From NCBI GenBank assembly GCA_016721115.1, contig JADKIW010000001.1, positions 2,433,501 to 2,497,500 on the forward strand: 64,000 nt of DNA, in the 5' to 3' direction. The position numbers and the translations under genes were made by a program. The notes under the pieces were generated by a model that made no database searches, was not told where the DNA came from, and saw only the letters and a program-made list of their open reading frames with translations. Source of the DNA: Candidatus Defluviilinea proxima. GTDB lineage: Bacteria; Chloroflexota; Anaerolineae; Anaerolineales; Villigracilaceae. Shown piece by piece: positions 50,113 through 59,700 of this stretch. The number at the start of each line of letters is the position of its first letter. The stretch's first letter is position 1.

Positions 50113-51681
50113 TTATTTTCCCGATGGGAACCAACGTTTTATATCTTGATTATTTCTGAAGAATACAAGTCCTATTATGAATAGGCCGAGGAAATAAATG
50201 TATTCTGCAAGATTGACAAAGCTGATACCCATCTCATCCGCTTCGATACCTTGTTCGTGAAGATGACTGATGATGCTTTCATCGAGTAACTTTTGCCCGT
50301 AGACCATCATGCCTAGCACTAGAATGCCGACCAACACCAGAGCGAATTTGGAAAACAGGCCTGTGCGGCTTGTTAAACCGCTCACCATGAAGTAGGCAAG
50401 CGCACAATACAAGAGAATATTGCCGATGACCAGCGCGATCTCGGATGCTTCTAATGAAACTGGAGAATCGAGAAGATAGTGCAAAGATGTGCCGATGTTT
50501 ACTACACTCAGAAAGATGATGAAGTAATATAACGCTGTGATCATGGGAGAGTACACAGTTTGAGAACTGACAGGCCGCATACCGAGCGCTTTGAGCATTT
50601 CTTTAGGTTGTGGCAATAGTTTGGCAATGACATCAAGCCCGCGTACGCCGGGGCGGAAGTCGATCCACTGGATCTTGGATAACTTTTTCGAGATGTCATT
50701 GTTGGTCTGCACAAGGATTGGGAAAAGCATTTGCGTTTCGGGAACAGCCTCAGTGTCCGATTTGAAGCGTGAGATCAGGGTGAACACAGCTTTTGCGTCT
50801 TGAATATTGTCCGTTTGTGGATGTCCATATTTTTTCAAGGTGGAAGCTAATTCTTTAGCGATGACATGGTCTTCTGGGGCATGGTCCACATAGAACGGAA
50901 TGGGTGTCGGGTTTTCGAGGTTTATATTCTGTGGATTGATGTATTTGGGGATGATCGCTTCTGGCTTTCCCCAGCGTTGCATGGCGGGAGAGCGCAAGAT
51001 CATTAGCAGGATGATGCCCAGTACAAAACCAGCCCATACCAAATCGCGCAGGGTCGGGTCTTGATAAACGATCTCAGATAGCAGGGATGCAATGGGTAAT
51101 GCGAGCAATGCAGTTTGTACGTGGGTGAAGTTGTAGTTGCGTTGGTAGATACGGTAGGGAAGTGGAACGAGTATGAACGGGATGAACAGGGTCCAATATT
51201 CAAAAAGCGAGAGGAGCGCTACAAATACACTGACAATGGCGGCGGCCCAGACAATGGGAGGCGCTTTGAAGCCAGTCTCTGGAACAGGATGTTCCTCTTG
51301 TATGGGTTGTTTTAGCTGGGAGAAGAGTTCGTCAAGCCCGGCTTTGTAACTCCCGCGAAAGTCTACCCATTCGAATTTTTCGAGTTCCTTGGGCAGGTCC
51401 ACGGCTTCGAAGATCAGAAGAATGACGCGTTTATTGGTTTCAAGAAAGTGACGCCATTCCAACGCAACGAATTCAGAGCCGATGGATGCTTTTGATGCCA
51501 CCAATAAAACGGTGTCGGCGTCGTTAAGTCCTTTATCGATCTGCTGTGCCCACGGTGTGCCGGGAATAAGCACGCGGTAATCCAACCAGACGTTGTAACC
51601 GCCGCCTTCCAATTTGCTCACCAGGTCATCTACAAATCCCAGTTCGCGGCGGGAGTAACTCATAAAAATATTCTTCGTCAT
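50113..51681 (-). CDS. Multi-pass membrane protein with two TIR domains (one degenerate)
   Basis: A 522-residue protein. Residues 1-122 are a TIR domain: IFMSYSRRELGF, GYNVWLDYRVLIPG, then SEFVALEWRHF with a Glu (E75) where NAD-cleaving TIRs have their catalytic Glu, and KFEWVDFRG. About four membrane helices follow (143-230). Residues 261-356 look like a second, worn TIR: PFYVDHAPEDHVIAKEL, an altered middle without the catalytic stretch, and KIQWIDFRPG matching the first copy. Four more helices follow (about 375-510). The double-TIR, eight-helix layout is unusual. NAD hydrolysis, defence or signalling roles are inferred only. No other defence gene is adjacent. The next gene on the same strand (51733) is a small membrane protein. 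Confidence 0.85.
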   Translation of the reverse strand: MTKNIFMSYSRRELGFVDDLVSKLEGGGYNVWLDYRVLIPGTPWAQQIDKGLNDADTVLLVASKASIGSEFVALEWRHFLETNKRVILLIFEAVDLPKELEKFEWVDFRGSYKAGLDELFSQLKQPIQEEHPVPETGFKAPPIVWAAAIVSVFVALLSLFEYWTLFIPFILVPLPYRIYQRNYNFTHVQTALLALPIASLLSEIVYQDPTLRDLVWAGFVLGIILLMILRSPAMQRWGKPEAIIPKYINPQNINLENPTPIPFYVDHAPEDHVIAKELASTLKKYGHPQTDNIQDAKAVFTLISRFKSDTEAVPETQMLFPILVQTNNDISKKLSKIQWIDFRPGVRGLDVIAKLLPQPKEMLKALGMRPVSSQTVYSPMITALYYFIIFLSVVNIGTSLHYLLDSPVSLEASEIALVIGNILLYCALAYFMVSGLTSRTGLFSKFALVLVGILVLGMMVYGQKLLDESIISHLHEQGIEADEMGISFVNLAEYIYFLGLFIIGLVFFRNNQDIKRWFPSGK

Positions 51682-51732
51682 AGTTTGCTCCTTTTATCGG
51701 TTTGAAATGGAAAATCAACGATCCCTGTTTGA

Positions 51733-52242
51733 CTAGAATACTAAGTATCTGGCAATTGCCATAAAGAACATCGCAAGGATCATGCTGTAGATATGGATGG
51801 GGGAGACGGTCTTGATCCGTTTTTGGAGCGCCTGGATTTGTGAAAGTTGCGCTTCTGTTGGCTTACCTTGAATTTGTGAGCCGATCTCACCAAGCTTTGC
51901 GTTGGTTCCTCCGAAGATCGCGCCGAATATGAATGCGATAAGACCGAACACAGCTCCAATGCCAAAACCGATCCCTGTGCTGGATTTCATCCATGCTGAG
52001 GTGAAGCCATTCGAGTCGTGCCAGTAGAGAAGGACGCCCCCGAGGATGGTCAAGATGGCCATTGCGGTCATAAATTTATGGAATCTTAGCTTATTCATCA
52101 AGTGCTGAACAAATTTCTGACCAGATTCCCCGGTATTCATAACTGTTCGACTAATAAAGAACTCCATGATGAGAGCACCACCTCCCCAAATGATCCCGGC
52201 TACAATATGGACCAATCGTACAACGAGTAAATAGATATTCAT
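51733..52242 (-). CDS. Four-helix membrane protein, function unknown
   Basis: A 169-residue integral membrane protein with four predicted helices: VVRLVHIVAGIIWGGGALIM, MAILTILGGVLLYW, GIGAVFGLIAFIFGAIFGG and IYSMILAMFFMAIARYL. A conserved-looking His (RLVHI) in helix 1 recalls CopD- or DUF2269-like proteins, but this is not certain. The ATG at 52242 has GGAG 6 nt upstream. The ATG 24 nt before lacks a site. The gene lies 51 bp upstream of the TIR gene on the same strand and may be co-transcribed with it. Confidence 0.75.
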   Translation of the reverse strand: MNIYLLVVRLVHIVAGIIWGGGALIMEFFISRTVMNTGESGQKFVQHLMNKLRFHKFMTAMAILTILGGVLLYWHDSNGFTSAWMKSSTGIGFGIGAVFGLIAFIFGAIFGGTNAKLGEIGSQIQGKPTEAQLSQIQALQKRIKTVSPIHIYSMILAMFFMAIARYLVF

Positions 52243-52461
52243 ATAAAACTCCTTTGAATCTACCAATAAATGAAATACTAAAGAACGAAACCCGTGCTAA
52301 CTGGTTTCGTTACGTGTCATCCGTTCATTATATGCTTGAATTTCAATTAAAAATTAGTTCAAAGAGATAGATGCTACTAGATAGCATGAGATAGAGTTTG
52401 TGTAGCATTTTACGAGAGTGATAAAATAAAAAAGAAATAACCTGACAATCAAGGAGACCAC

Positions 52462-52833
52462 ATGAAATGCTATGTTCATGAGAGTGAAGAAGCGGTGGGA
52501 ATTTGTAAGCACTGTGTGAGGGCGATGTGTAAACAATGTGCCATTCCGAATGACCAAAATTTTATGGTGTGTTCTGAGCGTTGTAAGCAGGAGGTTCTTA
52601 TTTATCAGGACTTGATGGAAAAAACAAAAATGGCTTATGGGCTAAAATCAGGAAGATTGCCGGCTACTATTATATTTCTGACCTTGTTTGGTGTTTTGTT
52701 TATGGTGTTTGGTTGTTTTGCTATTAACACTAGTTTATTTTTGGGAATATTTACAATAGTGATGGGGTTGGCTTTCTTGATTAGCGGTGGGGTATATTAC
52801 TATAATCAAGTAAAGTCTGGACTGCGTACTTGA
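52462..52833 (+). CDS. B-box-type zinc-finger membrane protein
   Basis: A 123-residue protein. The N-terminal 45 residues carry a B-box-like zinc site: CYVHESEEAVG, ICKHCVRAMCKQCAI and VCSERC. Two membrane helices follow (PATIIFLTLFGVLFMVFGCF and FLGIFTIVMGLAFLISGGVYY). AGGAG precedes the ATG. Similar short proteins are common in Chloroflexota and Firmicutes without known function. It is monocistronic. Confidence 0.75.
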   Translation: MKCYVHESEEAVGICKHCVRAMCKQCAIPNDQNFMVCSERCKQEVLIYQDLMEKTKMAYGLKSGRLPATIIFLTLFGVLFMVFGCFAINTSLFLGIFTIVMGLAFLISGGVYYYNQVKSGLRT

Positions 52834-52836
52834 TAT

Positions 52837-52872
52837 AACAAAGAGACTCGCCAAACGGCGAGTCTCTTTGTT
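52837..52872. terminator. Hairpin terminator between convergent genes
   Basis: A perfect 16-bp stem (AACAAAGAGACTCGCC with its complement) has an AAAC loop. The gene ends face each other across it. The T-tail is short, so it may work mainly by its very stable stem. Confidence 0.85.
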
Positions 52873-52894
52873 ATATGTAATACGAACCGCAAAT

Positions 52895-55603
52895 TTACTT
52901 CACTAAATTTCTCAGCACTGTGTGGAGAATGCCTCCGTTGCGGTAGTAGTTAACTTCTACGTCCGTGTTTAGCAGGGCAGTGGCTTGGAATTGGATCACC
53001 GAACCGTCAGCCTTCGTTGCCTTCACGTTTAAGACAGACTTGGGGGCCATCTTGTCACTCAGGCCTTCGATATCGAAGACTTCGTCGCCTTTCAACCCCA
53101 GTGACTCAGCGCTCTGCCCATCAAGGAATTTCAATGGCAGAATGCCCATGCCGACCAAGTTCGAGCGGTGAATACGTTCAAAGGATTCGGCGATCACGGC
53201 CTTCACACCTTGCAGAAGCGGACCCTTTGCGGCCCAGTCACGGCTGGAGCCGGTACCATATTCCTTACCTGCGAGAATGATGCTCGGTGTGCCAACTTCC
53301 ATATACTTCATAGCCGCATCATACATCGACATCACTTCGCCACTTGGGTGATGCTTCGTCCAGTTGCCTTCCTTGGGTTCGACGAGTACATTCTTCAAGC
53401 GGATGTTCGCGAACGTGCCGCGCGCCATCACAAGATCGTTGCCGCGACGTGAACCATAGGAGTTGAAATATTGCGGAGCTACATCGCGTTCCTGCAGATA
53501 TTTTCCTGCGGGGCTATCGGCCGCAATGTTGCCAGCAGGGGAGATGTGATCGGTTGTGATCGAGTCGCGGAACAAGCCCAACACACGCGCAGCCTTGATA
53601 TCTTTTACAGAAGTAACATCAAGCGTTAATTCCTGGAAGTAGGGCGGATGATGGATGTAAGTTGAGTTCTCATCCCATTGATACAGGTCGCCACCGGTGA
53701 CATTGATCTCTTTCCACATATCCGAGCCGCTGAATACATCCGCATATTTATCGCGGAACATTTCCACTTTTACGCTTGCGGCAACTGCTTCGTTGATCTC
53801 GTTTTGCGAAGGCCACAGATCTTTGAGATATACAGCCGCGCCATCGGAGCCCGTGCCAAGCGGCTCGTTGACGAGGTCAATATCTACTGTGCCAGCTAAA
53901 GCATAGGCGACGACAAGCGGCGGACTGGCGAGGAAGTTTGCCTTCACCAATGGGTGGACTCTACCCTCGAAGTTTCTATTGCCCGAGATCACCGCCGCCG
54001 CCACAAGATCGGACCCGGTCACTGCTTTGGCCACCTCAGCCGGGAGCGGCCCCGAGTTACCGATACAAGTGGTACATCCGTAAGCGATGACGTTGAATCC
54101 AAGTTGTGAGAGCGGTTCGGTCAGGCCAGCCTTCTGGAGATATTCGGTTACGACGCGAGAGCCGGGCGCAAGAGATGTCTTCACATACGGCTTGACAGCC
54201 AGTCCCTTTTCAACAGCTTTCTTGGCAACAAGTCCCGCCGCGACTAGCACGGATGGATTGCTCGTGTTGGTGCAAGATGTGATGGCCGCGATGACGACTG
54301 CGCCGTGTTTCATCTTCATCGAACTGCCATTCGTCCCGTATGTAGCTTCAGCAGTCAATGCTTCGGGCTTGAGTTCAAATCCACGTTCTTTTACGGGAGC
54401 AGATAACGCCTTGCTGAATGTCTCTTTCAAGTCAGACATCGGCACACGATCTTGCGGGCGCTTCGGCCCAGCCAAGGATGGCACAACAGTGTCGAGGTCC
54501 AGTTCGAGCGTGTCGGTAAATTCAGGTTCGGGCATGCCAGGCTCGTGGAAGAGTCCTTGGGCGCGCATGTAGGCTTCAGTTAAGGCAACGGTCTCTTCGG
54601 AGCGACCAGTTAGACGCATGTAGCGAAGCGTTTCGTTGTCCACAGGGAAGTAGCCGATGGTGGCGCCGTATTCAGGGGCCATATTCGCGATAGTTGCACG
54701 GTCTGTGAGACTCATCGTTTCGAGGCCGGGGCCATAGAACTCAACGAACTTATCCACAACACCCTTCTTGCGAAGCATCTGCGTGACGGTGAGCACGAGG
54801 TCGGTGGCGGTGACGCCATCTTGTAGTTTGCCGAAGAGTTTGAAGCCGATCACATCAGGCAGGAGCATGTCCATGGGTTGACCGAGCATTACAGCTTCGG
54901 CTTCGATGCCACCCACACCCCAGCCAACCACGCCGAGACCGTTGATCATGGTGGTGTGTGAGTCGGTGCCGACAAGTGTATCGGGAAATGCATAGACTTC
55001 CGAAGTCTCCGAGACTTCGGAAGTCTTCGTCATCACGACATCGGCAAGATATTCAAGATTGACCTGATGCACGATGCCGGTCATCGGCGGAACAACGCGG
55101 AAATTACTAAAGGCCTGCTGACCCCATTTGAGGAATTCGTAGCGTTCTTTGTTGCGCAGGAATTCCATTTCGGTATTGCGGTTGAGGGCATCGGCTGTGG
55201 CGAAGAAATCTACCTGCACGGAATGGTCAATGACTAGGTCAACGGGCACGAGTGGATTGATCTTCTTCGGGTCGCCACCGAGACGTGCAACGGCGGCGCG
55301 CATGGCGGCCAAATCAACGACTGCGGGGACGCCGGTGAAATCCTGCATTACAACGCGGGCGGGGAGCAGGGGAATGCCGGGGCGATTGCCTTTGGCGGTC
55401 CATGCCGCGATGTTCTTCACATCGGCCTGTGTAATTTCGTTGTCGTTGCATTGACGAAGAGCCGCCTCGAGCACGATGCGGATCGAAAACGGAAGCCGCT
55501 TGAGCTGAGTCAGACCCGCTTTTTCCAAAGCTTCCAGTTTGAAGATGACGTATGATTTATTCCCAACCTTCAATACGTCGCGTGAATTGAAGAAATCTTT
55601 CAT
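52895..55603 (-). CDS. acnA: Aconitate hydratase (AcnA type) carrying an in-frame palindromic repeat
   Basis: A 902-residue TCA-cycle enzyme that interconverts citrate and isocitrate. The cluster Cys are in ITSCTNTSNPSV and YGCTTCIGNSGPL. Other AcnA blocks are NLEYLADVV, LVGTDSHTTMINGLGV and the C-terminal GSSRDWAAKGP. The ATG at 55603 has AAAGGAG 5 nt upstream. The frame upstream of it is not used. Between VVMT and AFPDTLVG the chain contains TSEV-SE-TSEV, encoded by a 33-bp palindrome (54994-55026). Other AcnA proteins have a variable surface loop here, just before the conserved PDTLVGTDSH active-site strand, so the insertion is probably tolerated. Confidence 0.96.
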   Translation of the reverse strand: MKDFFNSRDVLKVGNKSYVIFKLEALEKAGLTQLKRLPFSIRIVLEAALRQCNDNEITQADVKNIAAWTAKGNRPGIPLLPARVVMQDFTGVPAVVDLAAMRAAVARLGGDPKKINPLVPVDLVIDHSVQVDFFATADALNRNTEMEFLRNKERYEFLKWGQQAFSNFRVVPPMTGIVHQVNLEYLADVVMTKTSEVSETSEVYAFPDTLVGTDSHTTMINGLGVVGWGVGGIEAEAVMLGQPMDMLLPDVIGFKLFGKLQDGVTATDLVLTVTQMLRKKGVVDKFVEFYGPGLETMSLTDRATIANMAPEYGATIGYFPVDNETLRYMRLTGRSEETVALTEAYMRAQGLFHEPGMPEPEFTDTLELDLDTVVPSLAGPKRPQDRVPMSDLKETFSKALSAPVKERGFELKPEALTAEATYGTNGSSMKMKHGAVVIAAITSCTNTSNPSVLVAAGLVAKKAVEKGLAVKPYVKTSLAPGSRVVTEYLQKAGLTEPLSQLGFNVIAYGCTTCIGNSGPLPAEVAKAVTGSDLVAAAVISGNRNFEGRVHPLVKANFLASPPLVVAYALAGTVDIDLVNEPLGTGSDGAAVYLKDLWPSQNEINEAVAASVKVEMFRDKYADVFSGSDMWKEINVTGGDLYQWDENSTYIHHPPYFQELTLDVTSVKDIKAARVLGLFRDSITTDHISPAGNIAADSPAGKYLQERDVAPQYFNSYGSRRGNDLVMARGTFANIRLKNVLVEPKEGNWTKHHPSGEVMSMYDAAMKYMEVGTPSIILAGKEYGTGSSRDWAAKGPLLQGVKAVIAESFERIHRSNLVGMGILPLKFLDGQSAESLGLKGDEVFDIEGLSDKMAPKSVLNVKATKADGSVIQFQATALLNTDVEVNYYRNGGILHTVLRNLVK
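54994..55026. repeat. 33-bp palindromic repeat, copy 4, in frame inside acnA
   Basis: It has the same arms as copies 1 and 3 (AGACTTCCGAAGTCT and AGACTTCGGAAGTCT) with CCG between them. It lies 38.7 kb from the RAYT gene. On the coding (minus) strand it is read in the same phase as in the RAYT gene, giving TSEV-SE-TSEV. Confidence 0.95.
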
Positions 55604-55629
55604 GACTACTCCTTTGGTGATGTATTCAT

Positions 55630-55653
55630 AGGGGCGAAGTATGCTTCGTCCCT
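55630..55653. repeat. GGGGCGAAG palindromic repeat, 24 bp (copy 4)
   Basis: AGGGGCGAAG and CTTCGTCCCT pair (one G-T position) around a TATG core. It lies between acnA and the adenosine deaminase gene. It is related in its ends (AGGGGCG) to the GTAGGGGCG-type repeats, but it is shorter and lacks the GTAG end. Confidence 0.6.
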
Positions 55654-55724
55654 GCATATATTCACCACAGACTTGCGAAGAACATAAAGGAGCGCCTTTG
55701 CTATCCTTGCCTGTGTGGTGCTAT

Positions 55725-56765
55725 TTATATTTTTAATTCGTCTTTGAGTTGTGAAACGATGAGTTCTTTTTCGTTATTTGGTAAAAAGCCAGCCTGTGCG
55801 GCGGCAATGATACGTTCCTTCAGAGTTTCGAGTGGCATGTGTAGTTCAGTGCAGGCATTGTAATACTCATTGCTGAGCGTGATGCGCGAAATGCTCGGAT
55901 CATCGGTATTGATGGTCACGTTGATACCGCTTTGGTACATCTTCAATATAGGATGTGTTTCCAGCGAAGTGACCACACCAGATTGATAGTTACTGGTGAT
56001 ACAAACCTCGCAAGCTGTGTTGCGCTCTTTTACAAGTGCGGTAACGTCTTCATCTTCGAGCACACGCACACCGTGACCGATCCGTTCCGCGCCGAGTTCT
56101 TCAATGGCCTCTTTGATGTGCTTGGCCGGTCCCCATTCACCCGCATGAATCGTCACATGCAGGCCAGCCTGCTTGGCTTCCTTGAAGATTCCGTAAAAAG
56201 GTTGGGAGGGGAATTCGGCTTCGTTACCGGCCAGATCAAGCGCAACGATCCCGTCCTTTGTGTGGTCTGTTGCCAGCCACGCCACCTGTTCGGCGATCTC
56301 TGCGCTTTCATGTCTGTTGACCGATGCGATCAACTTCACTTTGATGTTGTACTTTTCTGCGGCTTCCTTTGTACTGGCAGTGACCCAGTTGATCACATCG
56401 TGCAAAGGGAAGCGTTCCGCGCGACTCAACGCGACGGGCGTAAAACGTAACTCAAGGTATCTCACATTGTCACGGGCCGCATCTTCGATCGCTTCGCGCG
56501 TGATGCGATGGATCACATCGGGGGAACGATAGAACAGGCGTAACGTATTAAATTTTGAAAGGAAGTTCTGAAAAGTAAACTTGTCTTCTTCCTGTATTTG
56601 CACAAGCGTGCTCAATCGCAATATATCCGCAGGGATCGTGAGACCGTGTTCTCTCGCCACTTCCAGCATGGTGTCCAGCCGTAGTGAACCCTCCAAATGG
56701 CGATGCAGTTCCACCTTTGGAAGTGCGCGGTACATGTTGAGAGAAGCAGTGACACGTTCGGTCAT
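55725..56765 (-). CDS. add: Adenosine deaminase
   Basis: A 346-residue zinc enzyme that deaminates adenosine to inosine. ELHRHLEGSL supplies the first two zinc-ligand His, VTIHAGEWGP the third His and catalytic Glu, ERIGHGVRV the catalytic His, and NTDDPSISR the Asp pair. These are the known ADA residues. It would act in purine salvage in the cytoplasm. The start is 12 nt downstream of secA on the same strand, so co-transcription is likely. Adenine deaminase or aminofutalosine deaminase are close relatives and cannot be fully excluded. Confidence 0.9.
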   Translation of the reverse strand: MTERVTASLNMYRALPKVELHRHLEGSLRLDTMLEVAREHGLTIPADILRLSTLVQIQEEDKFTFQNFLSKFNTLRLFYRSPDVIHRITREAIEDAARDNVRYLELRFTPVALSRAERFPLHDVINWVTASTKEAAEKYNIKVKLIASVNRHESAEIAEQVAWLATDHTKDGIVALDLAGNEAEFPSQPFYGIFKEAKQAGLHVTIHAGEWGPAKHIKEAIEELGAERIGHGVRVLEDEDVTALVKERNTACEVCITSNYQSGVVTSLETHPILKMYQSGINVTINTDDPSISRITLSNEYYNACTELHMPLETLKERIIAAAQAGFLPNNEKELIVSQLKDELKI

Positions 56766-56777
56766 ACGAATAAAAGG

Positions 56778-59700
56778 TCAGTTCCTGCGGCGCTTCCTTT
56801 TTTTGCCGCCATCCGATTGCCCATCGGGGGCGTTTGATGAATCTGAAGTAGTTTGTTCTGCTGTTTCTACTGGCGTAATTTCTATAGGTCTGCGCTGAAT
56901 GGTGAATGCACGGCTTACAACAAGTCCGCGAATATCTTCCACCAATTGAGCGAACATTTCCGAAGCTTTCGCTTTATATTGTACCAGCGGGTCACGTTGA
57001 GCGTAAGCCTCTAAACCTATCGAAACTCTTAGGGCCTCAATACGCGTCAGATAGTCCACCCAGAGTTCGGATGTGGCACCTAACAGCAATCGGCGCTGTG
57101 ACTCATTCAATATATATTTGCCTATGGACTCGCTCAGCACTTCCCGGTCAGACTCACTGAGGCCTGCTACAGTCTCGTTGAGCCTTTCTTCCCCGAAGGC
57201 TCTTTTCGCGGCTTCGCCAAAATCTGCCAGCCGTATAGCGTTCGAAGAGATGCGGTTATATTCGTTCTGCCCAATGGCAGTGATGAGAGCTTCTTCAGCT
57301 TCATCGAGATGGGTGAGCACATCTTCTGTGATGTCTTCCGCATCCTGACCATCCAATAGTTGTGCGATCAGGAAGATATAGTTGAAACGATTGAAGACAC
57401 GTTTTTCCTGACGGTGCGTCTTCTGATTGAAGACAGTCAATGCACCTTGTGAAAGCGTGATGAGCAGTTGTAGTTTGGTCGTGTCATTCACTTCAGAGGG
57501 CATCAAGTTATGGATGTCACGTTCGATCTGTCCGTTTTCGCCGACCAAATGCTCGCGGCGAAGCTTGAGTGCATTTTGTGCCATCTCCTGGATCATATCC
57601 ACGGCATCTTCCCAGCTTTTGACTTCGAATCTGTCACCGAAGGATTCGCCGATGCGATTTGCCACCGAAGCGATCAAGCGCGAAGCGTATAAGCCCGTCA
57701 ATTGTCCGGTGATGTGGTTCCTGAGAAGTTCCTTGGCTTCCTGCGGATCCTCATCGAATTTTCTGAGTTGCTCACCATTCAAGCGGATCTGCATCCCGAT
57801 CAAGGCGTTGATCTCTTCCAGCATCTTTTGCGCGCGTGGGGCATCTTCTCTATCGCGCAGTCCATCAAAGTACGTATCGAGTGAGTCTGTGCGTGATTCA
57901 ACTTGTGCTTCGAAGGCTTCCTCTGTGCGGTTAATCATGCCTTCGATGGCACGCAGGTTGTGTGCGTTCTCGGTCTCAATGGCGCGTTTGACAAGATCAA
58001 GGGCCGATTGTTTGAGATCGTCAGACTTGGATAATTCTTTTAGTAACAGAGCCAGACCAAAACTGGGGAAGAGGCGTTCTTCCGACATGAACGGCGGCTG
58101 GACCTGATCGAGCCAGGCGATCAGTTTCCACGGGCCTTCTTCGTCGGTCATTCCCAGTGATACGCGTTGTTTGACCTCGGCCTCGAGCATGGTGTGCACA
58201 TCATCGCTTAGGTCTTCCTTTACGAAGATGAGGTCGCGTTGACCGTAGATCTGCGCGCGTTGTTTGTTGAGTACGTCATCGTAATCGAGCAAGTGTTTGC
58301 GGACATCGGAGTTGGCGCCTTCGACGCGGTGCTGTGAACCTTCGATGATGTTGCTGACGATGCGGACCTCGATGGGGAGGCTGTCGTCAGTTTTGATGAG
58401 GGTTTGCATGAGGTTATTGACCCTATCGCCACCGAACAGGCGCATAAGATCATCTTCAAGCGAGAGATAGAAGCGGGATGAGCCAGGGTCGCCTTGACGT
58501 GCAGAACGCCCACGCAACTGATTGTCGATGCGGCGAGCCTCGTGGCGCTCAGAGCCGATGACGTGTAACCCGCCCCGAACTTTGACGCGTTCCATGTCCT
58601 CGAAGTATTGCAGGAAGAGTTGCACCTCTGCTGTGTAGATGCCGTAATTGGCTGGGTCAACTTTCTTCAACGCAACACGACGTTCTTCATGTGTCATGTC
58701 GAAGGGATCTTTGTAGCCAGATTTGCCAAGCACGCGATTGACAGCCGCAATGACTTCTTCAGCAAGCTCGCCACCGAGTTTAATATCAACACCACGGCCT
58801 GCCATGTTGGTGGCAATGGTCACTGCGCCGAACGAACCTGCACCTGCGATGATCTGCGATTCTTCCGTATGTTTGCGCGCATTGAGCACTTGATGTGGAA
58901 TGCCACCTTGTAAAACTTTCTTTAGGCGTTCGGCATCGCTGGGCTCAAGCCGCATGATATCGAGAATAATGGGGAGGTTGGACGGGTCTTCGAGACTGAT
59001 GGTCGTCAACCCAAACGGCTGGATGAACTTCCGCAATACATCGGGTGAGATCTTTTCGAGCGGTTCGTTGAACTGAGCCAGTTCAGGGATGAGACGTCCA
59101 TCCTCTTCGCGGTTATTTTCCCGTATCCAAACATTTCGGACGAGGGCAATTTGCAGTAAACGGCGAACAGGCTCGGCTTTGAGGCGAAGCGAAAGTTGGT
59201 CTGATGATTCTACAGACGTAGTACCGATCAATAGCGGTCGTCCACGTACGTGTTCGCGAATAATATCCAGCATGATGGCGCGTAGTTTCGCTTCCACGGT
59301 GCGGTAGATGACATCAGGATAATCCTTGCGGCGATAGAAGAGCGGAGTTTTCTCTGCATCATCGCGCTTGGCAAAATAAGTATATGCATACCCATCCTCA
59401 TCCTTGGCCTTGACCTCGATCAAAGGTGCATCTTTGCCGAAGGCTTGATATTCAAGGTTGGGCGGAATGGGTGTGACTTCAAGTTTGTATATCTTGCTAA
59501 ACTCTTCTGCTTCGGTCAGCGCGGTACCGGTCATGCCTGCCAGTTTGCTGTACATACGGAAGTAGTTCTGCAAGGTGATGGTTGCATACGTGACGTTTTC
59601 TGGTTCGACCTTGACGCCTTCTTTGGCTTCCACTGCTTGGTGCAGACCGTCGCTCCATCTACGCCCAGGCATGAGGCGGCCAGTGAAGTCGTCAACAATC

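Noticed and set aside
50113..52833. Full defence island around the TIR gene
   Set aside because: The neighbours are a NUDIX hydrolase, small membrane proteins and aconitase. No nuclease, helicase, restriction or other sensor gene accompanies it.
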